64,000 nt of DNA, taken from assembly GCF_051106095.1 (NCBI RefSeq), contig NC_135789.1:25517264-25581263 (forward strand), given 5' to 3'. The first letter of the stretch is position 1. Each line of letters starts with the position of its first letter. Made by a program: the position numbers and the translations under genes. The DNA comes from Pogona vitticeps (taxonomy: Eukaryota > Chordata > Lepidosauria > Squamata > Agamidae). Under the pieces are notes generated by a model. It was given only the letters and a program-made list of their open reading frames with translations, had not been told where the DNA came from and did not search any database. This document shows positions 36,603 through 47,200 of this stretch, one piece after another.

Positions 36603-37145
36603 TGTTACATAACAGCACTGATGTTACCTGTCTGTCATGGGTTTGGAGGGAAAGTTCCATCCTATGGGGAGTGGAAGGCGGGACATCAGGAGGAGGGGCT
36701 GTACTGTATAAATATGTGATGCCGGTGTGTGAGAGGAAGATGCTGAGACAGACTGTGAGACACTGGGTTGGGACGAAGCAGCAGCTGGGGAAGAAGAAGC
36801 TGTTGTGGGAGTCTGTGTGTCTGACAGGGTACTACTGTGGGTCAGAGTACCACCCTGATAGGTTCAGGGGTCTGTTGGTTAGCCAGAACTGATGGGTTCA
36901 GGGTCTGTGCTTTAAGTTAAAGGTTCTAGGTGAACCAAACTGTATGCTTGTGTGTGTGAGAATAAGCCACGTTACTTTATTTTATTCACCTGATTGTTTT
37001 ATTTACCCTGTTTGTATTTAAAATAAACCTTATTCTTTTATTGTTTAAAAATCCATCCCTGGTCTGTGTGACTTATTATAGGGAATGGTTGGTGGCAGCT
37101 TAGTGTAACTGTGTGACATATCCCAGTAGGTCTGGGTTTGTCACA
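36603..37145 (+). repeat. 5' LTR of the Gmr1-like element
   Basis: It begins TGTTACATAACAG and ends TTTGTCACA, so it has TG...CA boundaries. It holds a TATA-like tgtataaata at about 36706 and an AATAAA at about 37021, suggesting U3/R/U5 order. It is nearly identical to 42276-42817. Confidence 0.95.
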
Positions 37146-37175
37146 TTGATTGGTGTCCAGCGTGTGGGATACGAC
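37146..37175 (+). other. Probable primer-binding site region
   Basis: Directly after the 5' LTR comes ttgat and then tggtgtccagcgtgtggg, which begins TGG as expected for pairing with a tRNA 3' CCA end. The primer tRNA was not identified. Confidence 0.5.
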
Positions 37176-37535
37176 TGGTCCAGTTGTCCAGCGGTCCAGC
37201 AAAGCCTTGGCAAGTGTGCCCAGAGCAAGGGGGGTCTAGTCAGGGACAGTCTGAGGCGCGTAGGTAATCTTCTAGGTGTACCTCACGGGGAGGTGCACTA
37301 GTGGAAGAACGTGCCAACTGGGGAGACTTAGATTAAGGTGCTCTGAGGCAGCCTAGTTTTGGCGGGAAAACGCTGAGGCAAAACTGCGTAGCAACAGCGA
37401 GCTAGCTTGCCAGCTGAGAGGCCCAGCAGAGGGGGGTAGGCTCTGACTCGATACTGTTACAAATTTAGTGCTGAAGAACAGCAGCCTAGGGAGAGCTGGT
37501 TCTGAGGCAAAAAGGAAAAAAGTGGTCGTTTTATT

Positions 37536-40500
37536 TTGAGGCTTGACTTTTTAAAGCAGCCTGTTCTGAGGGGGGTTATGCCCTTGACTCGAAGCCAAGT
37601 AGCAGACATGAGTGAAGTGAAAGACCCCCAGATTGACCAAGGTTCTGAGGATGAATTTGGCTCAGTGCAGGGTGACAGCACAGGAGAGCAGGACCCAGAA
37701 CTCAGAAAATTGATCCTAGCCCAACAGCATGAACTGAGGGTGAGGGAAATGGAGGAAAGGTTAGAGAGAGCGAGAATGGAGAGGGAAGAAAGAATGGAGA
37801 GAGAGAGAATGGCGTTTGAATTAAGAAAACTGGAACTGATGAACCAGAACAATAATAACAATAGGGATTCTGAGGGAGGCCAATTGTCTAAGGCTGACCT
37901 GAAGAAATTCCCTGTGTACCACAAGGGAGATTGTCCTGAGGTGTTCTTTTCCTTAGTGGAAAGAGCGTTTGTGGACTTCTCAGTGAGGGAAACTGAGAAG
38001 ATGACCATCATGCGGTCTTTAATCAGTGGTAGCCTGGCTGAGGTTTATGCCGAGATGCCTGAGGAATTGATGAAAGATTTTGCAGAGTTTAAAAAACTGG
38101 TGTTTGCAAGACATGGGATAAATGCAGAGCAGCTGAGACAAAGGTTCAGGTCCCTCACTAAAAAACCAGAACAGACTTTTACCCAAGTGGGGGCCCAATT
38201 GGTGAGGCTGCTTGAGAAATGGCTATCGCAGGAGGGAATAGAGACCTATGAACAGCTTAAAGACTTGATAGCCCTGGAACAGTTCTATTCAGTCCTGCAT
38301 GGGGAATTGAAATTCCAGGTGAGGGAAAGGAAACCGAAATCTGTGGCAGCAGCCGCAGAGATCGCGGATTTTATCTCCCAAATAAGAAAGCCCTTGGGTG
38401 AGGGGAAATCTGTAGGTAAACCCAAAGAAACCTACAGCAAGTACTCTCAGGGACCAGGGAAAAGCCAGCAAGGGGGAGGGGCCCATGGTGAAGGGAAGCC
38501 CTCAGGCATGAAACCAAGCCCTCAGAATTTGGAGGGAAAACCCAAACAAGAGGAGAGAGAATCAAAATACACCAGAAAATGCTATTTCTGTCAGGGAAAG
38601 GGTCATCTGATCTCAGAGTGTGAGAAATTGAAGCAGCTAAAAGGAATGGTGCCTCAGAATTCTAGTGGGACCAAGCCAAAAGCTGTATTCTGTGTCCAAA
38701 AAGAGCAAAGCTCAGTGTCACAGAGGGAGCCTGTTGCCATGGCTACTCAGTCTGGGACAGCTGCCTATGCTGATCAGGCTGAGGAAAATGGTCCTCTACT
38801 GGAGGTAAAGCGCTGCTTGCTGATAAAAACAGATTCTCAGTTGTTTGAGACAGCAGGGGTGGACGTAGGAATACTTGACCGTCAGTATAGGGGGCTGCGG
38901 GACACTTGTTCCCAGGTAACCCTGTGCCATCCAGATATCATCCCTAGGGAGTTTATAATCCCAAATGAGAGCATGAAGGTGGCAGGGATTGAGGGCCAGG
39001 TAATCTCTCTGCCAGTAGCAGAGGTACCTGTCAACTTTCAAGGCTGGAGGGGAGTTTGGCGGCTAGCGATTTCATCGACTCTGCCAGCAGCCGTGCTCGT
39101 GGGAAATGACCTGGCTGAACATGTGAAACGGGTGCTAGTGATTACACGCTCACAAGCCACCACAGGGACAGTTCAGGGGGGTAATGATGAGCCAGAGACG
39201 GAAGCAGAGGGGAGTTCAGAAGCTGTGGTGGAAACCTTAACCACAGACAGCAGATTTGGACAGGAGCAAAAGGCAGACGCCACTCTCCAAAAGTGTTTTG
39301 AACAGGTGACTGACGCCCAGCTAACACCTGAGACCCCAGTGAGATTTCTGGAGAAAAAGGGGATTTTATATAGAGAAACCCTGAGGAATATCTCAAAAGG
39401 GGGAGATGGGATCAGAAGTCAGCTGGTGGTACCTGAAAAGTATCGCCCCATGATCTTACAAAGGGGGCACTCTGACATGTTTGCTGCACACTTAGGAGTG
39501 AACAAAACACAGCAGAGAATCACACAGAATTTCTACTGGCCTGACATAGGGAAGCAGATCAGGGAGTTCTGTAAACAATGTGATGTGTGTCAAAGGCAGG
39601 GGAATAACCGCGACAGGACTAAAGCAAAGTTGTGCCCTTTGCCTGTGATTGACACTCCGTTCAAATGCATAGGGGTGGATATTGTGGGACCTTTGCCCAA
39701 GGCCACAAAGAGGGGGAACAGGTTCATTCTAACAATTGTGGACCATGCCACAAGGTATCCTGAAGCCATACCCTTGACTAACATTGAAACTAACACAGTG
39801 GCCGATGCTTTGGTGGGGTATATGTCCAGGATGGGATTTGCCTCAGAGATAATCACAGATTTGGGCGCATCGTTCACATCAAAGCTCATGAAACGCTTAT
39901 GGCAGATCTGTGGAATTAAGCACAAGGAAACCACTGCTTATCATCCTGAAAGCAATGGGTTAACTGAGAAGTTCAATGGGACTCTAATGCGCATGATTAG
40001 GGCTTACTTGGCAGAGAATCCAAACAATTGGGACCAGAAGCTGCAATCCCTTTTGTTTGCTTATCGATCAGTGCCACAAGCCAGTACCGGGTTCAGTCCA
40101 TTCGAACTTTTATTTGGGAGAAGGGTGAAAGGGCCCCTTGATTTGATAAAACAAAATTGGGAGCAGATCACCCAGGATGACCCACAAGACGTTGTGACTT
40201 ACATAGACACCTTGATGAATGACCTAAAGCGAAATCTAGAGCTGGCAGCAGAAAACCTGCAAGCGCAGAAGGTCAAACAGAAAACATGGTATGACCGCAA
40301 AGCTAGAGAGAGGCACTTTGACCCAGGGGAGGAGGTGCTTTGGCTTAGGCCCTGCAGAGAGAATAAGCTGCAGCTCAAATGGGCAGGACCATATAGGGTC
40401 ATTTCCAAGATGTCAGACCTGAACTACCTAATAGAGCAAGAGGAGAACCAAGCAAGGAGGGTGGTTCACGTGAATGCCCTAAAACCCTACTACAGAGGGG

Positions 40501-42002
40501 AACAGAGGGTTTTATTCGCGATAAAAGCAGCTGAGAGTGAGGAAGCTGAATTACCCTTCTGGGAGGGTAGAGGGGAAGTAAAATACAACCCAGAGGAGGT
40601 AAAGATCAGTCCTGCACTCACCCAAGACCAGCAGCAAGAATTAAAAATGCTGCTTAATAAATATCAACAGGTATTTTCCAACAAGCCGGGGATAGTGAAG
40701 GGAGTGATGCATCGGATCCACACAGGGGATGCACCCCCGCAGGCAGTATCCCCATACCGAGTAACGGGACCCTATAGGGACAAGGTGCGGAAGGAGCTGG
40801 ACGAAATGCTGAGGGAGAACATAATCGTCCCCTCTTCTAGTCCTTGGTCCTCTCCAATAGTCCTTGTGGACAAGCCTGATGGGAGCATTAGGTTTTGTGT
40901 TGATTACAGGAAATTAAACCGTGTAACCACTCCTGATGCCTACCCAATGCCCAGGCTAGACAACCTGATTGAAACCATAGGGGGTTGTCGGTTCATCTCA
41001 TCATTGGACCTGGTAAAGGGATATTGGCAATTAAGAATTGATCCCAGGGATCAAGAAAAGACTGCCTTTTGCAGCCCTTTTGGTCTCTATGAGTTTCGAG
41101 TCCTGAGCTTTGGTCTCAGAAATGCACCAGCCACATTCCAAAGGCTGATGGACCAGACCTTGGCAGGGCTCAGTGACTTTACCGTGGCCTACATTGACGA
41201 CATAGGGATCTTCAGTAATACCTGGGAAGATCACCTGATACACCTGGAGTTAGTGCTGCAGAGGTTAAGTGCAGCAGGGCTAACAGTAAAGGCCAGCAAG
41301 TGTCAGCTGGGTAGCCCAGAAATAAAATACTTGGGTCACATGGTAGGGGGAGGAGTGATAAAACCCCTGGAGGCCAAAATAGAAGCTGTTCGTGATTGGC
41401 CCAGACCCAACACCAAGAAAAAAGTCAAATCATTTCTTGGGTTGGTGGGCTACTACAGAAAGTTCATCCCGAGGTTTAGCGAGATGGCGGCTCCGCTGAC
41501 CGATCTGACGAGGAAGAAGGCTGATGACCGCATCCCGTGGACCAGCAACTGTGAGGCGGCGTTCCAGAGGTTGAAGGAGGCGCTAATCAACTATCCAGTC
41601 CTGCGTGCTCCAGACTTCGACCGGGAGTTCATCATCTACACCGATGCGTCTAACAGCGGGGTAGGAGCAGTTCTGTGCCAAGAGGATGAGAATGGTGACC
41701 AGCATCCAGTGTCCTACCTGAGTAGGAAACTCCAAAAAGGTGAGAGACATTTGGCAACCGTGGAGAAGGAATGTTTGGCCATAGTCTACGCGATCCAGAA
41801 GGCCAAGCCTTACATCTGGGGAAGACATTTTGTTTTGTGTACTGACCATTCACCATTGCAATGGTTAAAGACAATGAAAAGCCACAATAGCAAACTTATG
41901 AGGTGGGCTTTGAACTTACAGGACTATGACTTTGAAGTGAAGGTGGTCAGAGGGTCAGTGAACTGTGTTGCTGACGCCTTATCAAGAAGACCTGAAGACT
42001 GA
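37536..42002 (+). CDS. Gag-Pol polyprotein frame of the Gmr1-like element
   Basis: One long frame of 1488 codons. In order: an acidic and coiled N-terminal part (residues about 25-110); a capsid region whose segment from LRQRFRSL (about 199) through LEQFYSVLHGELKFQVRERK (about 247-267) resembles the SCAN domain; a CCHC zinc knuckle, CYFCQGKGHLISEC (about 349); a protease-like region (about 430-540); integrase with an HHCC zinc-binding part (about 645-686) and a DDE core (about 705-860); reverse transcriptase with YIDD at about 1219; and RNase H from about 1366 to the end. This is the fossil or resident copy of a virus-like element, not a host gene. Translation probably begins near 37536 or at the next in-frame ATG at 37578. 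Confidence 0.93.
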   Translation: MRLDFLKQPVLRGVMPLTRSQVADMSEVKDPQIDQGSEDEFGSVQGDSTGEQDPELRKLILAQQHELRVREMEERLERARMEREERMERERMAFELRKLELMNQNNNNNRDSEGGQLSKADLKKFPVYHKGDCPEVFFSLVERAFVDFSVRETEKMTIMRSLISGSLAEVYAEMPEELMKDFAEFKKLVFARHGINAEQLRQRFRSLTKKPEQTFTQVGAQLVRLLEKWLSQEGIETYEQLKDLIALEQFYSVLHGELKFQVRERKPKSVAAAAEIADFISQIRKPLGEGKSVGKPKETYSKYSQGPGKSQQGGGAHGEGKPSGMKPSPQNLEGKPKQEERESKYTRKCYFCQGKGHLISECEKLKQLKGMVPQNSSGTKPKAVFCVQKEQSSVSQREPVAMATQSGTAAYADQAEENGPLLEVKRCLLIKTDSQLFETAGVDVGILDRQYRGLRDTCSQVTLCHPDIIPREFIIPNESMKVAGIEGQVISLPVAEVPVNFQGWRGVWRLAISSTLPAAVLVGNDLAEHVKRVLVITRSQATTGTVQGGNDEPETEAEGSSEAVVETLTTDSRFGQEQKADATLQKCFEQVTDAQLTPETPVRFLEKKGILYRETLRNISKGGDGIRSQLVVPEKYRPMILQRGHSDMFAAHLGVNKTQQRITQNFYWPDIGKQIREFCKQCDVCQRQGNNRDRTKAKLCPLPVIDTPFKCIGVDIVGPLPKATKRGNRFILTIVDHATRYPEAIPLTNIETNTVADALVGYMSRMGFASEIITDLGASFTSKLMKRLWQICGIKHKETTAYHPESNGLTEKFNGTLMRMIRAYLAENPNNWDQKLQSLLFAYRSVPQASTGFSPFELLFGRRVKGPLDLIKQNWEQITQDDPQDVVTYIDTLMNDLKRNLELAAENLQAQKVKQKTWYDRKARERHFDPGEEVLWLRPCRENKLQLKWAGPYRVISKMSDLNYLIEQEENQARRVVHVNALKPYYRGEQRVLFAIKAAESEEAELPFWEGRGEVKYNPEEVKISPALTQDQQQELKMLLNKYQQVFSNKPGIVKGVMHRIHTGDAPPQAVSPYRVTGPYRDKVRKELDEMLRENIIVPSSSPWSSPIVLVDKPDGSIRFCVDYRKLNRVTTPDAYPMPRLDNLIETIGGCRFISSLDLVKGYWQLRIDPRDQEKTAFCSPFGLYEFRVLSFGLRNAPATFQRLMDQTLAGLSDFTVAYIDDIGIFSNTWEDHLIHLELVLQRLSAAGLTVKASKCQLGSPEIKYLGHMVGGGVIKPLEAKIEAVRDWPRPNTKKKVKSFLGLVGYYRKFIPRFSEMAAPLTDLTRKKADDRIPWTSNCEAAFQRLKEALINYPVLRAPDFDREFIIYTDASNSGVGAVLCQEDENGDQHPVSYLSRKLQKGERHLATVEKECLAIVYAIQKAKPYIWGRHFVLCTDHSPLQWLKTMKSHNSKLMRWALNLQDYDFEVKVVRGSVNCVADALSRRPED

Positions 42003-42263
42003 AGACGGCGAAAGAAATGGACTATATGTATATATGAAAACAAAAAGTTAAAATGTACCTGGTTTTGAATTTGGTTGGTATTAATAAAGGTAAATTGATG
42101 TACTGTATATGGTAAAATGTTTAAATGCATATTTGCTATGGTTAACTTGGAGTGTAAGTATATGTAAGTATTATATGGTATGTATAAATGTTGTTGTGTA
42201 TTTTATGCAGGTTGTTTTTTTGGTGAAAAGCACTTTTAGCTTTCCCCCTACAAAACAACTTAT

Positions 42264-42275
42264 AAAGAGGGGAGG
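42264..42275 (+). other. Polypurine tract before the 3' LTR
   Basis: The purine run aaagaggggagg directly abuts the 3' LTR and is placed as the plus-strand priming site of LTR retrotransposons. Confidence 0.8.
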
Positions 42276-42817
42276 TGTTACATAACAGCACTGATGTTAC
42301 CTGTCTGTCATGGGTTTGGAGGGAAAGTTCCATCCTATGGGGAGTGGAAGGCGGGACATCAGGAGGAGGGGCTGTACTGTATAAATATGTGATGCCTGTG
42401 TGGTGGAGATGAGATGCTGAGACAGACTGTGAGACACTGGGTTGGGACGAAGCAGCAGCTGGGGAAGAAGAAGCTGTTGTGGGAGTCTGTGTGTCTGACA
42501 GGGTACTACTGTGTGTCAGAGTACCAACCTGAAAGGTTCAGGGGTCTGTTGGTTAGCCAGAACTGATGGGTTCAGGGTCTGTGCTTTAAGTTAAAGGTTC
42601 TAGGTGAACCAAACTGTATGCTTGTGTGTGTGAGAATAAGCCACGTTACTTTATTTTATTCACCTGATTGTTTTATTTACCCTGTTTGTATTTAAAATAA
42701 ACCGTATTCTTTTATTGTTTAAAAATCCATCCCTGGTCTGTGTGACTTATTATAGGGAATGGTTGGTGGCAGCTTAGTAACTGTGTGATAGATCCCAGTA
42801 GGTCTGGGTTTGTCACA
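42276..42817 (+). repeat. 3' LTR of the Gmr1-like element
   Basis: It begins TGTTACATAACAG and ends TTTGTCACA, and is about 98% identical to the 5' LTR. Its end is followed by the ATGAC target duplication. It lies about 1 kb upstream of the PITPNM3 start codon. Confidence 0.95.
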
Positions 42818-42829
42818 ATGACATTAATG

Positions 42830-44200
42830 AGCGTCGATTAGCGGGAAGCGGCCGCCTGGGAAGAGAGCCCCGGGGTGGTCGCCGGCGCTCCGGTCCCGGA
42901 GGAGAGCGCGCGGGGCGCGGAAGGGGCTGCCGGGGGGGGGGGGGGGGGGAGCAGCAAGCGGGGGGGGCGCGGCGGCTCCTGCTCCTTCTCCCCTCCCGGG
43001 GATCTCCCGGTAGGAGGACGGGGCTCCCGGGGCGAATCGCAGCTTTGGGGGCTCCTGGCCGCGGCGTGGGGCGCCGGCTGGGTCCGGCGATGGGGCTCGG
43101 GCCAGGGCGACTCCCGTTGCCAAGGGCAGCTCCACGGCCAGATTCACGCCTCGGAGGTGTCACCCTGCCACGTGCGAATGCAAGATCCCGAGTCGCCCTC
43201 TTCAAGTCCCCCCCCCCCGCGGGTAGCCCAGCGCCCAGGGTGTATGTGTGACCTTTGACAACGATGGGGGGAGGGAAGGGGCTCGGACAGATGGGGTGGA
43301 TCTCCTCCTCCTCGCCATGCCGTCTCCCCTGTGTGTCCGTTGGGGGGCATTTTGGGGGGCCCATTCCCTGCTCACGGACCCGCCCTTTCCTGTTGCCCGC
43401 CTCGGCTCCCAGCCCGGTGGGGGTGGCACTCTGCACACGCTCGCCGGCGCCCTTTCCTCTCGCAGCCCGCTCTGGAGCACAGCTGCCCGGCGTGGGGGGG
43501 GGCTGCGGCGAAAGGGAGGCGGGGCAGGATCTCTCTCTCCCCCCCCAGCAAAGCCGCCGCCCCGCCCCCCGGAGGCCCTTCCCGCCGGCGGCGGCGGGAG
43601 CGAGCGGGCGGGCGGCGCAGCCTCTTCGGACGGCGGGGCCACCCCTCCAGCGCGCACTTGGCCGCAGTCGGCGCTTCCCCGCGGCAGGCGGAGGCAGAGG
43701 CGAGGCTGGGCTGGGGCGGGAAGGCGAGCCCGGGCGACCGGCCAGCCAGCCAGCCTGCCTGCCCGCCCGCCCGCCGGGCGCAGGAGGAGAATCCGGCCGC
43801 GCCGAGGCCATGGCCACCGACCCGCCGCCGCCGCCGCAGCGCCCAGGTGAGCCCCGCCGGCCTTCCGCGCCTCTCTCCCTCGCCCCGGCGGCTCCAGAGC
43901 GCGTGCAGAGTGCGGCGGGAGGAGGAGGAGGAGGAGGAGGAGGAGGGAGGGGCGCCCGGTTTGGAGCGGGAGGAAGGCGGAGGGAACGCCGGGGAGGGAG
44001 AGCCCTCTTTGGACCCCCCCTCCAAGTCCGGTCCGGGCTGGGCTGCGGCGGGTCCAGTTGGGGAGGGGGGAGGCCCTCCAACTCCCTCGCGGGGCCGCCC
44101 GAGGAGGTGGGGGCTGCGGCAGGGGGGCCGGAGGGGCGGCCGTGCCAGCCCCTTCTTCCCCCCCCCCCCGCCGCCTAGGGAGAAGAGGGCGGCCCCCCGG
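42830..44200 (+). promoter_or_regulatory. PITPNM3: CpG-island promoter of PITPNM3
   Basis: A very CpG- and GC-rich block begins directly after the LTR element and spans the first coding exon of PITPNM3. It has many poly-G/C tracts and GGGCGG-like boxes and no TATA box. Long open frames on both strands here reflect GC-rich composition and lack of stop codons. Confidence 0.65.
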
Positions 44201-47200
44201 GAGATGGGCCTCTGTGCGACTCGGACTGCAAAGCCCATCATTACCACTCGCCACAGCGTTTGGGGGGAAGATGGGTTTTCTTTTCAGGCGTTTCTCGGCC
44301 ATTGCGTTTGAGAACTCCGTGAGGAGAGGGGGCGACACCTCCAGCCCCCCCCTTCTGATGCCCCAGCGAAGAGTCCTTCCCCCACCAGCTGGGGGGGACG
44401 AGTTATGAGGAGGGGGGAGCCTCATGGGGCCCAGATCTTCCAGGCACCCCCCTCCTCTCCTGTTGATCCACAGTGGGCGAGCAAGAGGGGTGGGATGGGG
44501 CTGGGCTGAACACGCAGGTAAAAGGGCAGGGGGGCTGTCTGGACCCCACCCCAAGATGCTGAGATGGGAGGGCTTGTATGCCTGGCCTTGGAGGGGGGGC
44601 TTTCTTCTCTGCCCCATGCCCTGCCACAATGCTCCCCCTCTTCTGCCAAACCCTGGTCTTTCCCCAGAGCCTGCAGAGTGCCCCCTTGGCCTCCCCCCCC
44701 CATTTCCATTTCCTTCAGAGGTGGCATTTCTATTTCACCTGAATGGCAAAGGGAACCCATGAGCGGAAGGCCCGGGTGGAGGGCCGCTGTCACTGAGCTT
44801 GGTTGCCATTTGACTGGCATCGCCTTGGCAGGCTGGCGCTGGGGGGGGCAGCAGCTCTGGAGTGGCCTCTTTGTTCGAGAGAGACCCCCTCAGCTGTGCC
44901 CCCCCACAACAAGTCTCTGTGCTACAGTTGAAAGGTTGATTTTCATAATCCATTGCTTTAAAAAAAAATCTGCTTTTGCAGGTGGCTTTCCCTGTCTGCA
45001 AAAAAAAATCCCCCTCCCTCCTTGTTTCCAAGCCTGCTGAATCTTCTTAAATGGCTCAGGAAGCCAACTCTGAAGGGAGCTTAGGGTGGGGACGGATTCT
45101 GGTGCATTGCCTTGAATGCAAGTTAAGCATGTCTTTACACGATGGGGGTGTTTTCCTTGTCCTCCAGAAACAGGAAAAACTGCTTGAGCTCGTAACTTTT
45201 TTTTTGATCAGGAGCAGGACAGCAGAATGTGCCCGGGCACCCCCCAGCACAGGAAACGGCAGTGCCAGAGAGCCGTGTTTGTGTGTGTGTGTGTTTGTGG
45301 GGGGGCCTTGATCCATTCTGGGTTGATTTGGACAGAGATGAATTCCATCGTCAATAACTGACTGCTAATAAGATTGAATTAGGAGCGGGCAGGGCCTTTG
45401 ACGAGGAGCTGAGCGCCTTTTGCCATCCTTGAGCCGAGGGTGATTCGCCTTCTGGGACCACAATTGCAGGCAGAGAGCAGAGCTCTCGGGCTTCCTTCGG
45501 GGCGCCTCTGTGTGTATGTTGGGGGGCGGACCCCTTTGCAGCCGATTTCCTCCTATCTTCCCTTAGGAATCTGATTTAGAAGGTGCCAGAGACCAGCCTG
45601 GCCTGGCCTGGGCTTCATGGGACCTGCCAGTCTGCCGGGCAAAAGATTAAGAGACTGGAGGCCCCTGAAAGACTCGCCGGTTTTTTTTTGTCTGCCAGGA
45701 GCTTTCCTGGACTGTTGACGCTGTCATCATCCGAACAGGGCAGGCTGTTTGTTTTGAAAACTTGGGCAGGGCGGTTCAACTTGTTTGCTCCATTCTATGC
45801 CGGTTGTTTTATTTTAAAAAATCCCTTTCTCCATGTCTCCCTGACAAGGTGAGCCCACACCTCCCTCGGTTCAGGGTGCGGCTCCAGCAGGCCGGGTCTC
45901 CTCGGGTCCCCAGCGTGGCTCCTGGAAGGGTCCTTGGGAACCATCGCTGGGAGAGAACTTCTGAAATGGGCTGGTCCTGCAGGGGGCCTCTTGGGCGCCT
46001 CTGCTTGGCCACGGGGGAGGAAGCCACGTGAAGCTCCGTGGACTTCCTACACAGCAGATCTCCCCACGGACAGGGGGCATCTCATGCCCCAGCCTTTTGG
46101 GGGAGACAGTGATGTTTCTGGGGCCTGCTGGTTGCAATGGGGAGGACTAGTTGAGGGGCCTGGTGCCCTCCACCCCATGAGTATGTGTCTGGGGGCGTGG
46201 GGAGGAGGATATAGTGATGATCATCATCATCTTAGAACTGCAGAGCTGGAAGGGATCCTAAGGATCATCCAGTCCAGCCCCTGTCAAGGAGGCTCATGTG
46301 TGTGTGTGTGGAATCGAACTCCCAACCTCTTATCCTGCAGCCTGAGACCTCAACCCTTTCTGCACTTCCTCTGATCCTTCAGATGTTTTTTTAGCCCACA
46401 GTTCTCAGCCGGCTTGGGAAGCCAGCACAGGGACCTTCGCTCCGGAGAGGCCAGTTAGGATGATCCAGAGAAGTTTCTCCCCCCCCACCACCTCGTTTCC
46501 CCTGAAATGAGCCATGCCCACTCATGCCAACGCGCAGAGACGGAGGGTGGATTTCCGCAGCTGCTCGCTGGTCGCCGGGCCTTGGGGCGAATCTGTTCAC
46601 AGCTGTGCTTGCGGGAGGCTGTCTCCTGAATTTGGCTCAGTCTTTACCTGCAGTCAGCCGAGCCCGTTGGGGGGTGGGTTGTGTTGACGGGGGGGGGCAG
46701 GAAAAAAGACGCCTGAGCCTGTATCCCTGGTGGCCTGCCTGGCACACGGGAAAGGGGGCGAGGGTCTCTCTTCCGCCCTTCGTCCCTTGCCTGCGATGGG
46801 CGCTGTACGCGATTGAACTGGGTTGTAGGTTTAGCGCCATGTCTGCCGAGGCTCAAAGCTCAGCCAGGCAAAGGATAATGCATGCAAATGATACGCTGAT
46901 TAAATCCCATATCAGAAATCCCACGGTGCTCTTGGGAATGACAGAGAGATGAGGCTGCATTTCTTTTTTTGGGGGGTGGGTGGCTCTTGGTGCTGGAGGA
47001 AGGAGCCCACTTGGTGGGGGGGGGGACCAGAAGACCCTCCCCCTCTTCTCCAAAAAAAGAGTCTGGCAGCCACTCCACAGGCGGCGGGGGGAACAGGCAA
47101 GGGGGAGTTCATAATCTGCTCCCTCATCTTCCAACTGGATTAATTGGGAAATGGCACATTAAGCAGAGGCAATTAATCACGCGCAGGAAGGCGGCAAGTG

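Larger units (their letters stand above)
36603..42817 (+). mobile_element. Gmr1-like Ty3/Gypsy-class LTR retrotransposon, whole-looking
   Basis: The element is 6215 bp with two LTRs of about 543 bp, a flanking 5-bp target duplication ATGAC (36598-36602 and 42818-42822), a single gag-pol frame, a purine-rich tract before the 3' LTR and no env. The order gag - protease-like region - integrase - reverse transcriptase - RNase H is that of Gmr1-like elements, which have a Gypsy-type RT but the copia-like placement of integrase. The LTRs differ by only about 2%, so the insertion is young in evolutionary terms. It lies on the plus strand between KIAA0753 and PITPNM3. Confidence 0.95.

Noticed and set aside
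37457-38011. Minus-strand frame of 184 codons across the gag region
   Set aside because: It is the antisense shadow of the real gag-pol frame, with no family resemblance.
42813-44629. Long minus-strand open frames of 422 and 475 codons over the PITPNM3 CpG island
   Set aside because: They overlap the plus-strand first exon, consist of Pro/Arg/Gly-rich low-complexity sequence and arise from GC-rich DNA with few stop codons; no domain is visible.
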